Shown: positions 22,831 through 34,099 of the stretch, one piece after another | Layout: each line of letters opens with the position of its first letter | How positions within the stretch are numbered: position 1 is the first letter of the stretch | Origin: Prochilodus magdalenae | Lineage: Eukaryota > Chordata > Actinopteri > Characiformes > Prochilodontidae | Length of the DNA: 64,000 nt | Direction of reading: 5' to 3' | Assembly: GCA_024036415.1 (NCBI GenBank) | Contig: JAMWET010005007.1 | Location: 186,001-250,000, forward strand | Made by a program: the position numbers and the translations under genes | Notes under the pieces: model-generated | The model's input: the letters and a program-made list of their open reading frames with translations, nothing else | What the model was told of the DNA's origin: nothing | Databases searched by the model: none

Positions 22831-24814
22831 ATACATGTATTCTGGGTGATTTTCTGATCTATATTTGCTTTCTAATATTTTTGGCCTGTTGCTAAAAAAA
22901 TTTGACTTGAATTTAATTAAGGAGAAGTGACTTTTGTACAGTACAAAGCCAAACCTTTAGCTTTGCTTTGAGAAATATAAGATGTTCTTTTTTACTATTA
23001 TACGCTCTGCTGCTCAGTGTATCCGCTCAGACCAAAAACGCAATGGCTAAAAGTAGTTTAAAGGTATTTCCTATCCCAACAACCCTGCACATCCATGCCA
23101 AGAACCCTTTAGGGTCTTTTAGTTCTAAGACTATCTTTACGAAAGTGTGCAAACCACACAGTAAGCTTTGAAAACAAATCCATGGCATCACAAAGAAATA
23201 ATAAATTATATTCATTATCAAATTGAAGCAGACAGAGGAGCTCTTTGAGTGAGCTTGAACGTGGAGCAGACTGCCTCAGGTCAGTTATTGACGTGGGAAA
23301 AATGGAATTTCGTAATGGTTCACCGATTCTCCTCTGATTAAGTTTACACTGAGAGGAAAGATTGTTTCCACCTTCAGTGAAGGCCGCGGCAACAGCACAC
23401 CAAAGTGGATCCGGCAGGGCCCGAGCACAAAACTACAATCCAATCCCCCCATTCCGCCCCCACCCTCCGCAGAGGCCACACAGAGCAAATAAGCTGTTAT
23501 TCCACTGTTGTTTGGAAGGCTCGGGGAAGGATTGGTCCTGTAATGAAAAGAAAACAGAGACGATGTTCCCATGACGGATATGGTAAAGTGATTGGAACTG
23601 GGCCACACGGCTGGTGCCGAGTTCACACCTCTGGTCTCAGAGCTCTCGGCGCTCCCTCCCGAAGAAAAACCTCGACGGCTGACTCACCCTTTCCGATACG
23701 AACCTGATCCGGCCCAGAGGCCCATGCCATCACTTCCTGCGCCCGGTTTGTTTGAGATCCGTAATCACTGGCCTGGTCCGGCTTGACTTTGTTTGTTTTT
23801 TGCGGAACAAGAAGCAAACATGGGCCATGACTCAGGAAAGAACATGGAGAAGGAACTGTGAAATAATATTGGAGCATGGACCTTCAAAGCAACACGCAAT
23901 ATGTTTCTGAGCCGATTGGTTTGAGGGCTCCATTCAAACGTGGATGCATATACACTTTGAAACTTCCCTACTTTCCTATTTCATCCTTCATGTCTAAATA
24001 GAGTATATTATGCCATATGAAGATTTGAGTGGACATTTACCAGACGGTGCTCACAGACCAGTACCTTGATAACTGCGGTTAAAATTCATTGATTTGTGCA
24101 AGATCCATGGAAATGAAGGGACTGTTTATCTTCATTACACCAGACCAGGACATTTAAGTCTGTCGCAATTGTAGAGCTGCACGCTAGGGGCATGTGTATA
24201 TGTGTGTGTGTGTGTAAGGAGATGCCTAGGATTAGTGTGCCCCTAAGTGAGCCAACACATAAGAAGACTGCAGTGGAGAATCAAAACCAGAGCTGTGGAG
24301 GAAGCGAACTGTTTACGCTGCTTTCAGGCCCTCTCCTCACTTTCAAAGGAAACAAACCCTGCTGGTGGACAGGGCCGGACAGGGATTCCTCCATGGAGAA
24401 CAGCTCCTCCCCTGGCCTAGCTGCACAGTGCCATTCAAATCACCAGCTTAACTCTCCCTCTCTTTCTAATCAGGATGTCCAGCGGAAACCATTTTACCCG
24501 TCCATGGCTACACTTCAAAAAGGTTCATTGGAAGAATGCCATAGCTGAACCTCTTTCGGTTCCCTAAATCACTTTTCAGTGCATGGTGCATTAAAGAAGT
24601 GCAATGTCTTAGGAGACTTTTAAATGTCTTCCATAATGTATAATTGGAAATGCTATTTAGTTATGCATAAAAACATAAGGTTTTAAGAGTCGGTTCGGAT
24701 TTGTGGTAAACACACTTGCATCCTGCATTGGTACCAGAGTAGACCCCAGATACCCTGTCTCAGTTTGGATTCTTTTCTCTGGCTGAAAGGTAAAACGTAC
24801 GAATAAAGATAGAA
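22831..24814. other. Intergenic DNA with GC-rich candidate island
   Basis: No gene recognised. The interval about 23280-23870 is distinctly GC-richer, has several overlapping open frames up to 113 codons on both strands, and contains AP-1-like TGACTCA at about 23828. No splice or protein-family support for an exon. A (TG)n run lies near 24195-24216. Confidence 0.4.
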
Positions 24815-24910
24815 TCACTGAGTGCATTTACATGTTCAGTTGTCTGATCTTAATCAGATATCTGCAGTCTGCAAGTGTTCTCAGTGCATGTAAACTCTTA
24901 CTCGGATTTC
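24815..24910. repeat. Probable interspersed repeat fragment
   Basis: AGTGCATTTACATG near the start and AGTGCATGTAAACTC near the end bracket a CTGATCTTAATCAGAT hairpin-like core. This pattern resembles a common fish DNA-transposon-derived repeat. Assignment from memory and approximate. Confidence 0.35.
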
Positions 24911-27900
24911 TCAATCTGTTTAGCGACACTGAAACCAACAGCATGTTTGATGATATGAAGGATTTAGTTATTCTTCATGTTCTAGATGTTTATAGTTTCA
25001 GCTAACGTGACTTGGTGTGTGACGGTTGAGCTTTATATGAAGTCTATGTCACATGTTCTTCTGTGAGTTTATTGACCAGCTGCAAATCAGAAATTAATGC
25101 CCAACTATCACTGTCTGATTACTCTGGTAGACGTGAACAGGTTACTGGCTGATTGTCTCACTGTTCCTTTACGGTTTTGTTCAAGAACCGAGTGAAGATT
25201 TACACTAACGCTAGCTTGCTTATCAGTTAAGATCAGTGGATAGGTTCGCGGTCAGGATAGCTTGGCACTCTAGGCATTCTCAGTGGTCATAGGACATTGT
25301 TGTATAATGGCTATTGTAATGAGAAATCATTGATGAATGAAAACACGAAAGTCATATAAAAGAGAAAAAGAACTTTCTGTCAAACAGATGAGGCTGAGGG
25401 ATCTAATGCTGCTCTACAGAATACAGAGACAAATAACACATTAAACGCTAGTTTTGGGCCGGAATACCCTTTTAGGCATTTCGTTTGAACTCAAAGTTAA
25501 TGATAAATAAAATTAAGCAGAAGCAGAAGGGGCATGCAAGGGTGTTTAGATGTGGATGCTATGTGTCTTGTTTTGTTGTTTAACATGGGATTAGTTGTAC
25601 TGTTGTTTTGTGCTGTTGTTCGAGACAAATTTAAACACAGAATTTTTTTATTTTTTATTTTTTTTGGAAATTGGAATTTTTCTATTTGCCAGCCTGATCC
25701 CTTGCAAATGTCACTAACATAAAAGTAAAAGGTAGGATTATATATTTTTATGCATGCGACTGTGATCAATAAATTACTTAAAAAGTGCATTTAAACAGCT
25801 AATGCTAAAAGAGCTCCTGTCTGAGAGTCATGTTGTTTGTCTTAGGCCTCCACATAACAACTTAAGTACTCAGCATTTGTCATATTGCATGAGTGTTTAT
25901 CACATTATATACAAAAATGGAACGTTGTTATTTTCCCTTTAAGATATTTTTAATAGTTTATTATAGTATGAAAATAGCGGCCATACAATTTATAGTGGAT
26001 AAAATATCAGAACAAAAGCATACAGTTATATAATTGGCAAAATAAGGCACAAAGATGTAGCATTGCTGTAAACACACTGTGTGAGAGAATATATTTCTTG
26101 CTGGCATCTTTTTTCCTCTGGTGTTCTTATTCCGGAGAGACTGGAGACGTGCTTATTTGTGTGTTTATTGGTTTGGAGGTTGCCTTAGCAATGCTTAGAG
26201 ATGCTGTTTTGTTGATTTGGAGACTCATAGGCTCTTTTTTATCAGGAGAGGAGAATGGAAAAATAAGAAAAAGTGGAATGCTTTGGGCAATAGTGTCTCT
26301 AGCTCAGGCCATATTTCATATCTTACAGGTTTGGATCAACTCCCTTTATAGGCAGTATAATGGAAGTATAGCTTCATTTTATGTTTTTGGAGGAACCAAG
26401 CACCAACATAACTGAAATAATGAATCTGCAGTGCACATATCGTACTAAACGAGGAACCCAATTTCCTTAATTGGCTGTACTAATAAGCCAGCTGCATAGG
26501 AAATCACTGTTTGGAACTTTTTTGGGTGAAATAAACTGGCTTGGAGTTGCTAAGACGCTTCCTTGTTTTTGACCTCACCTGATTTGAGAGCAGGCCACAA
26601 TGAATGCACAGTCACAGACACAGCAGCAGCTCTCCAACTGGGTCTTAACTACATAATGGAGCTGCAGGCCTCTGATGTTGAGCCGCAGTACTTTTGAAAA
26701 GTACCAAGCACGCACAGCCGAGCGTGCATCCAGTTCTCACAGCGTGCACACTCTCAGCATGCACAGAGAGCTAGCACGCTCACGTGCTGTCGTCAAGCTA
26801 TTTAGAGATAACTAAATTTATCTGCATAAAAATTCAGTAAAACAACAACCACAAAACTGTTATGCCCGCACAGCATAGGGCATGTCCTGGGATTGCCATG
26901 CTGCACATTTATCGCATTTTACTTGCTTTAAAACAACACCAACTTCCCTTCATATTATAGTAACATTTATGATCAACTGACCAATAAAAACAGTCATGAA
27001 TGTCAATAATATACATTAAAGTTTACACTAAAGGCCTCATTTACCAAAATCTTACCACAAAGTTTTACTTCCATTTTAAATGTACCACAGATTCCTGTGT
27101 TCTTTAAATGCAGATCACCTTTGTGCTCTTGATTGTGTGCAGATTCGGTTCTTTACTGTTCTCTTGTTCCTTCTGTTCTATCTTAAGAACAAATTCCAAG
27201 TAAAAACTGGTTGTAAATCAGAACCTTTGTGAAAACTTACTTTCTCCAGAACGGTTGGAGAATGAGGCCCATTTTTTCCATTTTCCATAAGGTTATTTGA
27301 CCTGATGTGCTTTGATGGCTTATGGCTCAAAAGAAATGTTCTGGATAATGGTGTGTCTTGTATAGGCCATGTATTATAGCTTACAGCCTGTATTATATTA
27401 CAGTTTTGTGGAACTAAAAAAAACAAGACTCCCAAAACAAAGATTTAAGATTAAGATAAGTGAAAATATTAAAACAAAAAATTAATACACAACACACTGG
27501 ACAATGAATCCAGTTCTCCAAATTAGCTATCTAACTTTACAGACACTAAAACTACAGTATTGCAACAAGCATGTCTACTGTTTGTAGCATAAGGTGATCT
27601 TGATAGAGACATGAGCCATGTTTTGGCATCACCATAGTGTGCACTGAGTGGATTTTATTTGCTTATTTTACAGAATTTGAAAAGTGCCTACTACTGTTTA
27701 CACTGTATGAACACTGTGTGAATAATCTAGCTTCTTTCTAGCTTACATTATTGGCTACAAAATGCTAAATGTGAAGTTCCTTTCGGCTTTTGTGTGCGTT
27801 CAAGAACCTCCATCAAGAACCACCTAGAGGAAGGGAGGTAAAGCAGGATGGGGTTCGTAAACAGATAACATATTGTTCCTGACTTTGTGGGTAAATAGAT

Positions 27901-28329
27901 CACAATATAGATATATGTACACATGCACTTGTGACTGGCGAGTGTCTTTTTCTGAATTTATGTAAAACCTATTTCCTTTAGTAATACATTTGTTTTGGCT
28001 GGTTTCGCTAAAATACTGAGACCTACAGATACAGTATAATTTGTTAAGCAAGTTTTTATTAAACTTAAACTTGTAACTAAGTTGCAAATAAATCTTAAAC
28101 CAAAGTTATGCTTGTTTGCAAAAAGTTATTTTATAGTTCTAGCTAATGGAAACTGTCCCTCCATTTAGTCTTCTTTGCTTATGATCATTTGAATCGTCAT
28201 CAGTGCCAGACTAATGAATTACTTTCTATTAAAGATTGGTGGGCAGAGACACTAGAGTCTCTTTACCTACAGTAAGCTGAATAAGATTCTTGTTCCAGAA
28301 ATGATAACAGGACATTAGAGCCATAATAA
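24911..28329. other. Intergenic DNA, no gene recognised
   Basis: AT-rich. A 105-codon hydrophobic open frame at 26098-26415 (+) has no recognisable family and probably reflects T-rich composition. A cluster of GCGTG cores at 26709-26786 is listed separately. A local T-run lies at 25647-25670. Confidence 0.45.
26709..26786. promoter_or_regulatory. Cluster of GCGTG cores (AHR/HIF-type)
   Basis: Four GCGTG/CACGC cores (26709, 26722, 26742, 26775) and one CACGTG (26781-26786) in 78 bp of otherwise AT-rich DNA. GCGTG is the xenobiotic response core and part of the hypoxia response core. Several sit in repeated GCGTGCA contexts, so the cluster may be a small decayed tandem repeat instead. Confidence 0.25.
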
Positions 28330-28480
28330 AGCATGCCACTTTTATTCACCATACGTAAGTACATTTGAAGGTAATTACTTTAGTACTTTTACTGAAGTGG
28401 GGATCTTAAATGAGGACTTTTACTTTTACTGGAGTAATAGTTTACCTTGAGTATCTCAAGTGCTGCTAATAACAGATTGG
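28330..28480. repeat. Probable interspersed repeat fragment
   Basis: The motifs AAGTACATTTGAAGGTAATTA and AATGAGGACTTTTACTTTTA, with ACTGGAGTAATA following, resemble a widely dispersed teleost repeat built on TACTTTTAC. Ends not determined; only one copy found in this window. Confidence 0.4.
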
Positions 28481-31400
28481 TCCCAATCTTAAGTAGATAC
28501 CAAAGAACCAAAACCTCTGGGACAAGACTACTGGCCACAATTCTGCCCCATGTGTTCCTTTTGTACAAGGTAAGAGGATAACCCCTGTTTTCTGAGGACA
28601 GTCCTTAATTTTGATCATCTCTCCCTGGCTGGAGCTTTCCCTGGAAACATTTCCATTATAAATGTGGACTACTAAGAACTACCTGCCAGCAGAGCAGACA
28701 AGCTGATGTCATGCACTGTTGTTTGTGTTGGCCAGCAAAAAGGGCTGCTGCTGTTTACTAACCACTTCTATCACTTGTTTGCCCAGTTTTAGAGAGCACT
28801 GTTGTGTAAAACTCCACCTGAAGCTTTAAGTATCAGATGTGTTTGCAACATCATCACAAACATATTCTTAAGGACACGAGGTAACCCGGGCATTTAGAGC
28901 AGAGATGGGGTTACGGAACTTAAATTGTACTACCAGCGTCAAATTTAGTACCTATACCCTTAGCAAAGTTTATTACAGCGCAACAGTTACCATGGTTACC
29001 AAAATACATGAACTGGAACTGTCTACCTTTTTAATTCATAGATGACAACATTGTATTTTAATGATATATTGATTGGCAAACTGAAAAAGTCCCCAGTTTA
29101 TGGTCACCTCAAATGTTTTGTTATTCAGTTTATTGTGTTGCTGTCTGTAGCAATTATTTAGTTTAATATTTCAATTGTTATGGCTTATAATGTCCCCTTT
29201 GACCAAAATCACATTAATGTGATTTTGTCTGGAACATTTGAGGTTTGGTCAGGATGAGCATTTTCACATACAGTCAATTTAGTGATATCGTTGACTAACA
29301 ATTCATTCTGCAGATCTAACTTTTATGTAGACAGGGTGCCCTTAATGTACTCTTGACTCTTAAGTTGTGCGACCAACTTGTGTGACAAACTATGAAGTAT
29401 TTCAGACTGCTATTTGAATCATCAGACTCAATTGGGTGCTTGTCCCTAGATCATTCACAGAACTCCAACATGTCAAGCATCATCCCGTCAACATCCCGCA
29501 GGCCTGCACTTTCCTCATCCTGACCTGGGTGGAGGACAAGGATGTGAGGTTGACCACCTTGTGTCAGGTCAGACCAAGCGAATGGATAAAAAGCTGGCTT
29601 ATTGCAACAGACAGTCCCATATGATTAAATTAAGCCTGTCACTGTTATTGTAGTCTCCTTTCTGAGGAGGAGATGAAGAACTCCAGACTTTTTTTATATC
29701 CGGACTGCCTAGTGCCATGGACCACAAAGGCCTGTGGATGTGGTACAAACTGGAGTCACGACAGGCAAGACTCGGTCTAGGCCTGCTCACTACCCAAATA
29801 CACACGTCATTTGGAGCTTGTTATGGTACGCCTGTTCAGTGATTCTCCTCAGTTTATTTGTTAGGCCCACACTCGCGAACTGCCACAAGGCTTAGTTCTG
29901 CTAAGTTAGTCTTGCATTGCCATGAAGGAGAATGGGATACAGATAGGGGTTTGTTATAAAAGGTATTTGCTTGTGAAAGGTGTATTTTGTGGTCTGCTTG
30001 TTTCTGTCTGTTTTCTGTCTCAATCTCTTCAAACTGTCTTCCTTTCCTCTGTGTCGTATTACACAGTTGGTGTTTTGGACCAAGAAATTGCTTTCGACAC
30101 TTGGCTCTCTTAGCCACCTCCCTAACAAGATAGCAGAATCGGTACTTGAGAATCTTCACAAACAAAAGGCTTGTTTTACAAGCAGTCCATACTAATTTGT
30201 CTATGTCCCATTTTCTCCTGGGATCAATTACAAACATGCTTCGGAATTTTGGCAGAGCATTCGTTCCTGACGTAATATTCTCAAAGGCTGATACCATCGT
30301 ATTCAGCATGGAATGAGGAGACATCCAAGCATGTTTCCAGTTTGACTTGTTTGGATGAAACATCCATTCCCGCTATCTCTCCATCAGTTTTTGTTTTGCT
30401 TTTCCAATATGGATAGATTTCAGCCTAGGTAACAGTGGGAGCTTAAAACCCCTCTATAAAGCCTAAACACAAACATGGACCTGTAGCGCAAGCAGTCCTG
30501 CTCCAAGTTTGGGTTTAGATTTCCATCTGAGCTGATTTCCATCTGAATTTGGAGTAAACATGAAGGACTCCATCTGGTTCTCTGTAGAAAAGGGAAAGAG
30601 CTTGATGAAATCCTTGAATGTTTTAAAGAAATGCCCTGTAACAACTTCTATTTCAGCTTATCCTGTCTTTTCTGCTGCAGATCGTCCTGATTGGTCATTT
30701 CTCAATTCGTTCTGAAGTCTTTCTGTGTGGCCTCAGGATTTTATTGGAAGTAAACATACACATGACCATGAAAGAACTTTTGAAGCAGACCTGCCTCGGT
30801 TATATTGTCAAAATATGCATGCCGATGTCCAGCTCTCGCAATCCATATCTCCTGAAATTTCTGCACCCTTAGGCCCAGAGTAACTTCATTCATCTGAATG
30901 TTGAAGGCTCAACACTTGGATACCAGCTAGGTCAGGATACTGCAAGCCTAGCAGTCAGGAGATGTGAGCTTCAGTGGAGAATTTCTGCTGTAAGGTGAGA
31001 GTTGGATCCAGAAGCCTCATGGGCCTCCTCGCTCTGGGCCCTCTGAGCCGCTCATGACGGCAACACCTCTCCAGTTAAACACGATCTATTCCTGAGGCAC
31101 AGGGGAATCTTAGGTTTCATCACTGACTTCCCTCAAGCTTTGATCATTCCAAAACAGAGCATCTCATTTATAACATTAATGTTTGTGTTCGAAAGCGCCC
31201 CCAATTCCAGGTTTTCCGATTCGCTTATTTCATCATTTGTGGTTTCCTTTGGTTTAGTTAGTATTATCTGCTGTATATCAGCATCTGAATTGGCAGAATC
31301 ACGCAGTCTATCAAAACATATGTCCAGATACCTGTGGTTAGTGTACACTGCATAGCAAAGAACATCACACGAAAAACATTTGGGTCAGGTGTAGTAGAAA

Positions 31401-32565
31401 CAAATGTGCTCCTCCCCATATGGTGATCATTTCAGAGGGGAAAAAAGAGTTATGACCTAAAAACACATGTAAAAGACATTGGCATATCACAGATCAAAAC
31501 CAATCCAAGCTTTCATGTTGGGGATGCATCAGTGAATGATCTCCATGTGTCATACTGCTTTCAGCGCACAGCAACATACATGCATACAGAAACTCCCACT
31601 CTGAAATAGAGCAGATAGTGATCGAGGGATTAATCCATCACTCTTTCTGCCCCAAAAAGACAGTAGAACCTCAAAATGTGTAGGTGTTTTTCAGCATGTG
31701 TGTTGTTATTTCTAGCTCCTCATAAGCTCCCCGTAACCCAACCTGAGAGAAGATTGTGATTATGAGTGACAGCTGACTCTGAAAACTCAGTTCAAATGTT
31801 GTCACATGGCTGGACATCTGGGAGGCTCTTGGCTAGGGCTGGGGAGGAGGGTGAGAGTCCCAGGAGTTCCCAGAATGCCCTCTGAGCCTGGCTCAGTTTT
31901 AGCGGTGCAGCGGCATGCGCTCAGGTTTCGGGCTGAGAGATAAGATCGGGTTTGTGTGGATTCTTTACATCCACCAGCACTGGCGAGTGCGGACCCCCAC
32001 CGGAGCAGACGTAACATTGTGCCATGTCTGAAGGCCAAGTGGCTCCAACTCCAAACCGCAGCTAGTCACGCTAGACAAGAACAGGAACCAGGGTCAAAGG
32101 CCACATTTCCTTTGTCTTAGGGCATATCGTCTAAATGCATGTGCAGCCATGTCATATTTGCTTGTTGTGCATTTTTTGTCAGCATTTAACAAGTTTGAAA
32201 CAGTATTTATTAAAGAATGCATTTGTGGGTGGAGCTTCAGTAGATCAAGTGTGGATATTTTTATAGGGCTGGGTCAACGAGCAAACTTGAAGAAATGATT
32301 CACTGGGACACTAAATGGACCATATAATGTGAAACCGTAATATGAAATTGCCTATTTATTAACATCCAGTAAATGCTTAATTTCATACATGAAAAACAAG
32401 ACATTAAAAAATGGAAATGTTGATTTTAAACGCTTAAACTTTAACTGGCATCAGGGGCTTTGACCTTAATTGAAAGAACAAAAACATTTACCTAATGCAT
32501 TATGGCTGATTGCTGCAAATAAATCTAGCTCACTATGAAGTCATGGCATTTAAGACTTCTACTTT
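28481..32565. other. Intergenic DNA; palindrome, no gene recognised
   Basis: No convincing gene. A 169-codon minus-strand open frame (29854-30363) shows no domain or signal peptide. The palindrome at 29204-29227 is listed separately. GGGTCAAAGGCCA at 32091-32103 is another DR1-like site. The interval 31800-32100 is mildly GC-richer. Confidence 0.45.
29204..29227. repeat. 24-bp perfect palindrome
   Basis: CAAAATCACATT followed directly by its exact reverse complement, with no spacer. A looser pair of 12-bp arms, ACCTCAAATGTT at 29106-29117 and its inverse at 29233-29244, surrounds it. A perfect 24-bp palindrome is unlikely by chance in 64 kb (roughly 0.004 expected at equal base frequencies, more in AT-rich DNA). 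It could be the centre of a decayed MITE or a homodimer binding site. Confidence 0.7.
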
Positions 32566-32800
32566 ATTAAGAGTCTACTAGAACAGATAATCAGTATCCG
32601 TATCAGCATCACTGTTCATGAAACACTTTGTTAAAGCTCCTGTGTCTTTAAGCCCCCTCCATTCAAAGAGGTAGCAACATCCTGTTACAAGTACAGCAAC
32701 CACAGGCATCCAATAAGGATTGAGGCATAAGATGATGTCACTTTGTAACAGAGAAAAAAGCTGGAATTCCAGCAAGGCATTTCAGGCAGCTGAGAAAAGC
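32566..32800 (+). repeat. Dispersed repeat, copy 1 (pair with 60180-60575)
   Basis: Four blocks occur in the same order in both copies but with different spacing: GTCTACTAGAA, CCTGTGTCTTTAAGCCC, CAATAAGGATTG and CAGGCAGCTGAGAAAAG. They fall here at about 32573, 32639, 32711 and 32783. The collinearity indicates a shared non-coding mobile sequence with internal deletions. Class not determined. Confidence 0.6.
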
Positions 32801-33292
32801 GGTGCCTGTGGAAGAGAGTTTCTCCTTCTTTGAACTTTAAAATTTTGCAGAACATTTGTCTGTGCAAAAAGCTATTAAATACTCAAAAGGAAAAGGAAGA
32901 TCCAGAAAAGCATGAGAGGTCTCCTTTTACATTACTTCTCTATAATTCCCATATCCAGCCCAAACTAATGTTTATTAGCAATAGTCAGGTAAATGGACCT
33001 GTTTTTTGTTTTTTTTTGTTTTTTCAGTATATAAACTTGAAGTTTGCTTCTATGCCTGAGGCCAGCAAAATTCAAAGTTTTAGACTTTCATAGACTTAAA
33101 AAGTCACAAAAGCATGTTTCCTGTCATGGTGTTTGTTTAGAGCTCCTCACTCAGTCTGCCATAAGCGTGTTAGCAGTATGGGCTGTTACCCAGGACCCAT
33201 GTATTCACACCAGGGTCACACTAGCTGAAATAAAAGTGATATCTTAAATGCTCTTACTACTCTATTAATCCATTCCTTTCTCCTCTTTGTCT

Positions 33293-33406
33293 CCCCCCAC
33301 CCCCCCCCCCCCCCCCCCCCCCCCCACCCCTGCCCCCACACCCCCCCCCCCCCCCCCCCCCCTTCTCCCTCCCCCAATGTGTTTTTACTAAGTGCCCCCC
33401 CCCCCC
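33293..33406 (-). repeat. Poly-C tracts (poly-G on minus strand)
   Basis: Runs of about 25 C (33301-33325), 22 C (33341-33362) and 12 C (33395-33406) with short interruptions. The G-rich strand could form G-quadruplexes, the C-rich strand i-motifs. Copy number is likely unstable and error-prone in assemblies. Confidence 0.9.
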
Positions 33407-33562
33407 AGGAGCAGATTTTAGTGCTTTAAAAATGCTTCCATGGTGCAAAGATCTAACACATCAAGGGACTTATACCTCCCCCAAGTGTTTACTAAGTGCC
33501 CAGGAGCAGATTTCAGTGCTTTAAAAATGCATCCATGGGTCTACACATCAAGGACTTAACCT
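33371..33562. repeat. Local tandem duplication (~95 bp unit)
   Basis: Copy 1 (33371-33477) and copy 2 (33478-33562) share TTTACTAAGTGCCC, AGGAGCAGATTT, AGTGCTTTAAAAATGC and ACACATCAAGG in order. Where copy 2 has a CCC, copy 1 has a 12-C run, showing a C-tract expansion inside one copy. Confidence 0.8.
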
Positions 33563-33580
33563 CAAACTATAAATAAAGAC

Positions 33581-33584
<4 letters not shown>

Positions 33585-33615
<31 letters not shown>

Positions 33616-33643
33616 ACGTGTGTGTGCATGTGTGTGTGTGTGT
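33585..33643. repeat. (TG)n microsatellite
   Basis: About 29 dinucleotides of TG with interruptions CACG and CATG. A simple repeat able to adopt Z-DNA. Confidence 0.95.
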
Positions 33644-33949
33644 ACTGTATGTGTCAATATTGTTACCATATACTACAGTGAGAAATCAAATAGTGTCTTG
33701 CAAATATTTTCCACAGAGAGTGAATCTGTGAGTGTCTTTGTGTCTGGAGTTTTTCAGAAGTCTCATAACTACTGCAACAGTGAAGCAGATTTACTCATAA
33801 GATTCAATCTAGTTGTTTATGAAGGTTATTCTTATGCAATATTATGTCTTGCATGATTTGTTACCGTTTTGATTGTCGGCTCTTCTGTGATGAGTTTATA
33901 GGTGGTTAATCTACAGCTTCTGTTTATCCTCCTCCCATTCCTTTTGTCT

Positions 33950-34097
33950 CTCTCTGTCTCTCTATCTCTTTCTCTCTCTCATTCCCTCTTACAGCAGTCA
34001 GGTGGAGATGAATGCGCTGCTACTTCTGCCGCTGCTCCTCCAGGTCTGCACGGCCTCACAGACGGAGGAGTCTGCTTTCTGTCGGCTCGGTTCCTGA
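33950..34097 (+). other. Possible signal-peptide exon behind a splice acceptor
   Basis: A polypyrimidine tract (33948-33990, mostly TCTC) ends in TTACAG at 33989-33994. Fourteen bases later an ATG (34008) opens a 29-codon frame encoding MNALLLLPLLLQVCTA, then SQTEESAFCRL, and stops at 34095-34097. The first 16 residues fit a secretory signal peptide with a plausible cleavage after CTA. I see no strong splice donor before the stop and recognise no gene. It may be a first coding exon of an unannotated secreted protein, a uORF, or coincidence. Coding status uncertain. Confidence 0.2.
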
Positions 34098-34099
34098 GA

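Noticed and set aside
26098..26415. 105-codon hydrophobic open frame as a membrane protein
   Set aside because: Hydrophobicity follows from T-rich codons; no conserved motif or gene context.
29854..30363. 169-codon minus-strand open frame
   Set aside because: No domain, signal peptide, splice context or family resemblance; competing open frames overlap it on the plus strand.
33257..33448. Minus-strand glycine-rich peptide
   Set aside because: Translation of the poly-C/poly-G tract only.
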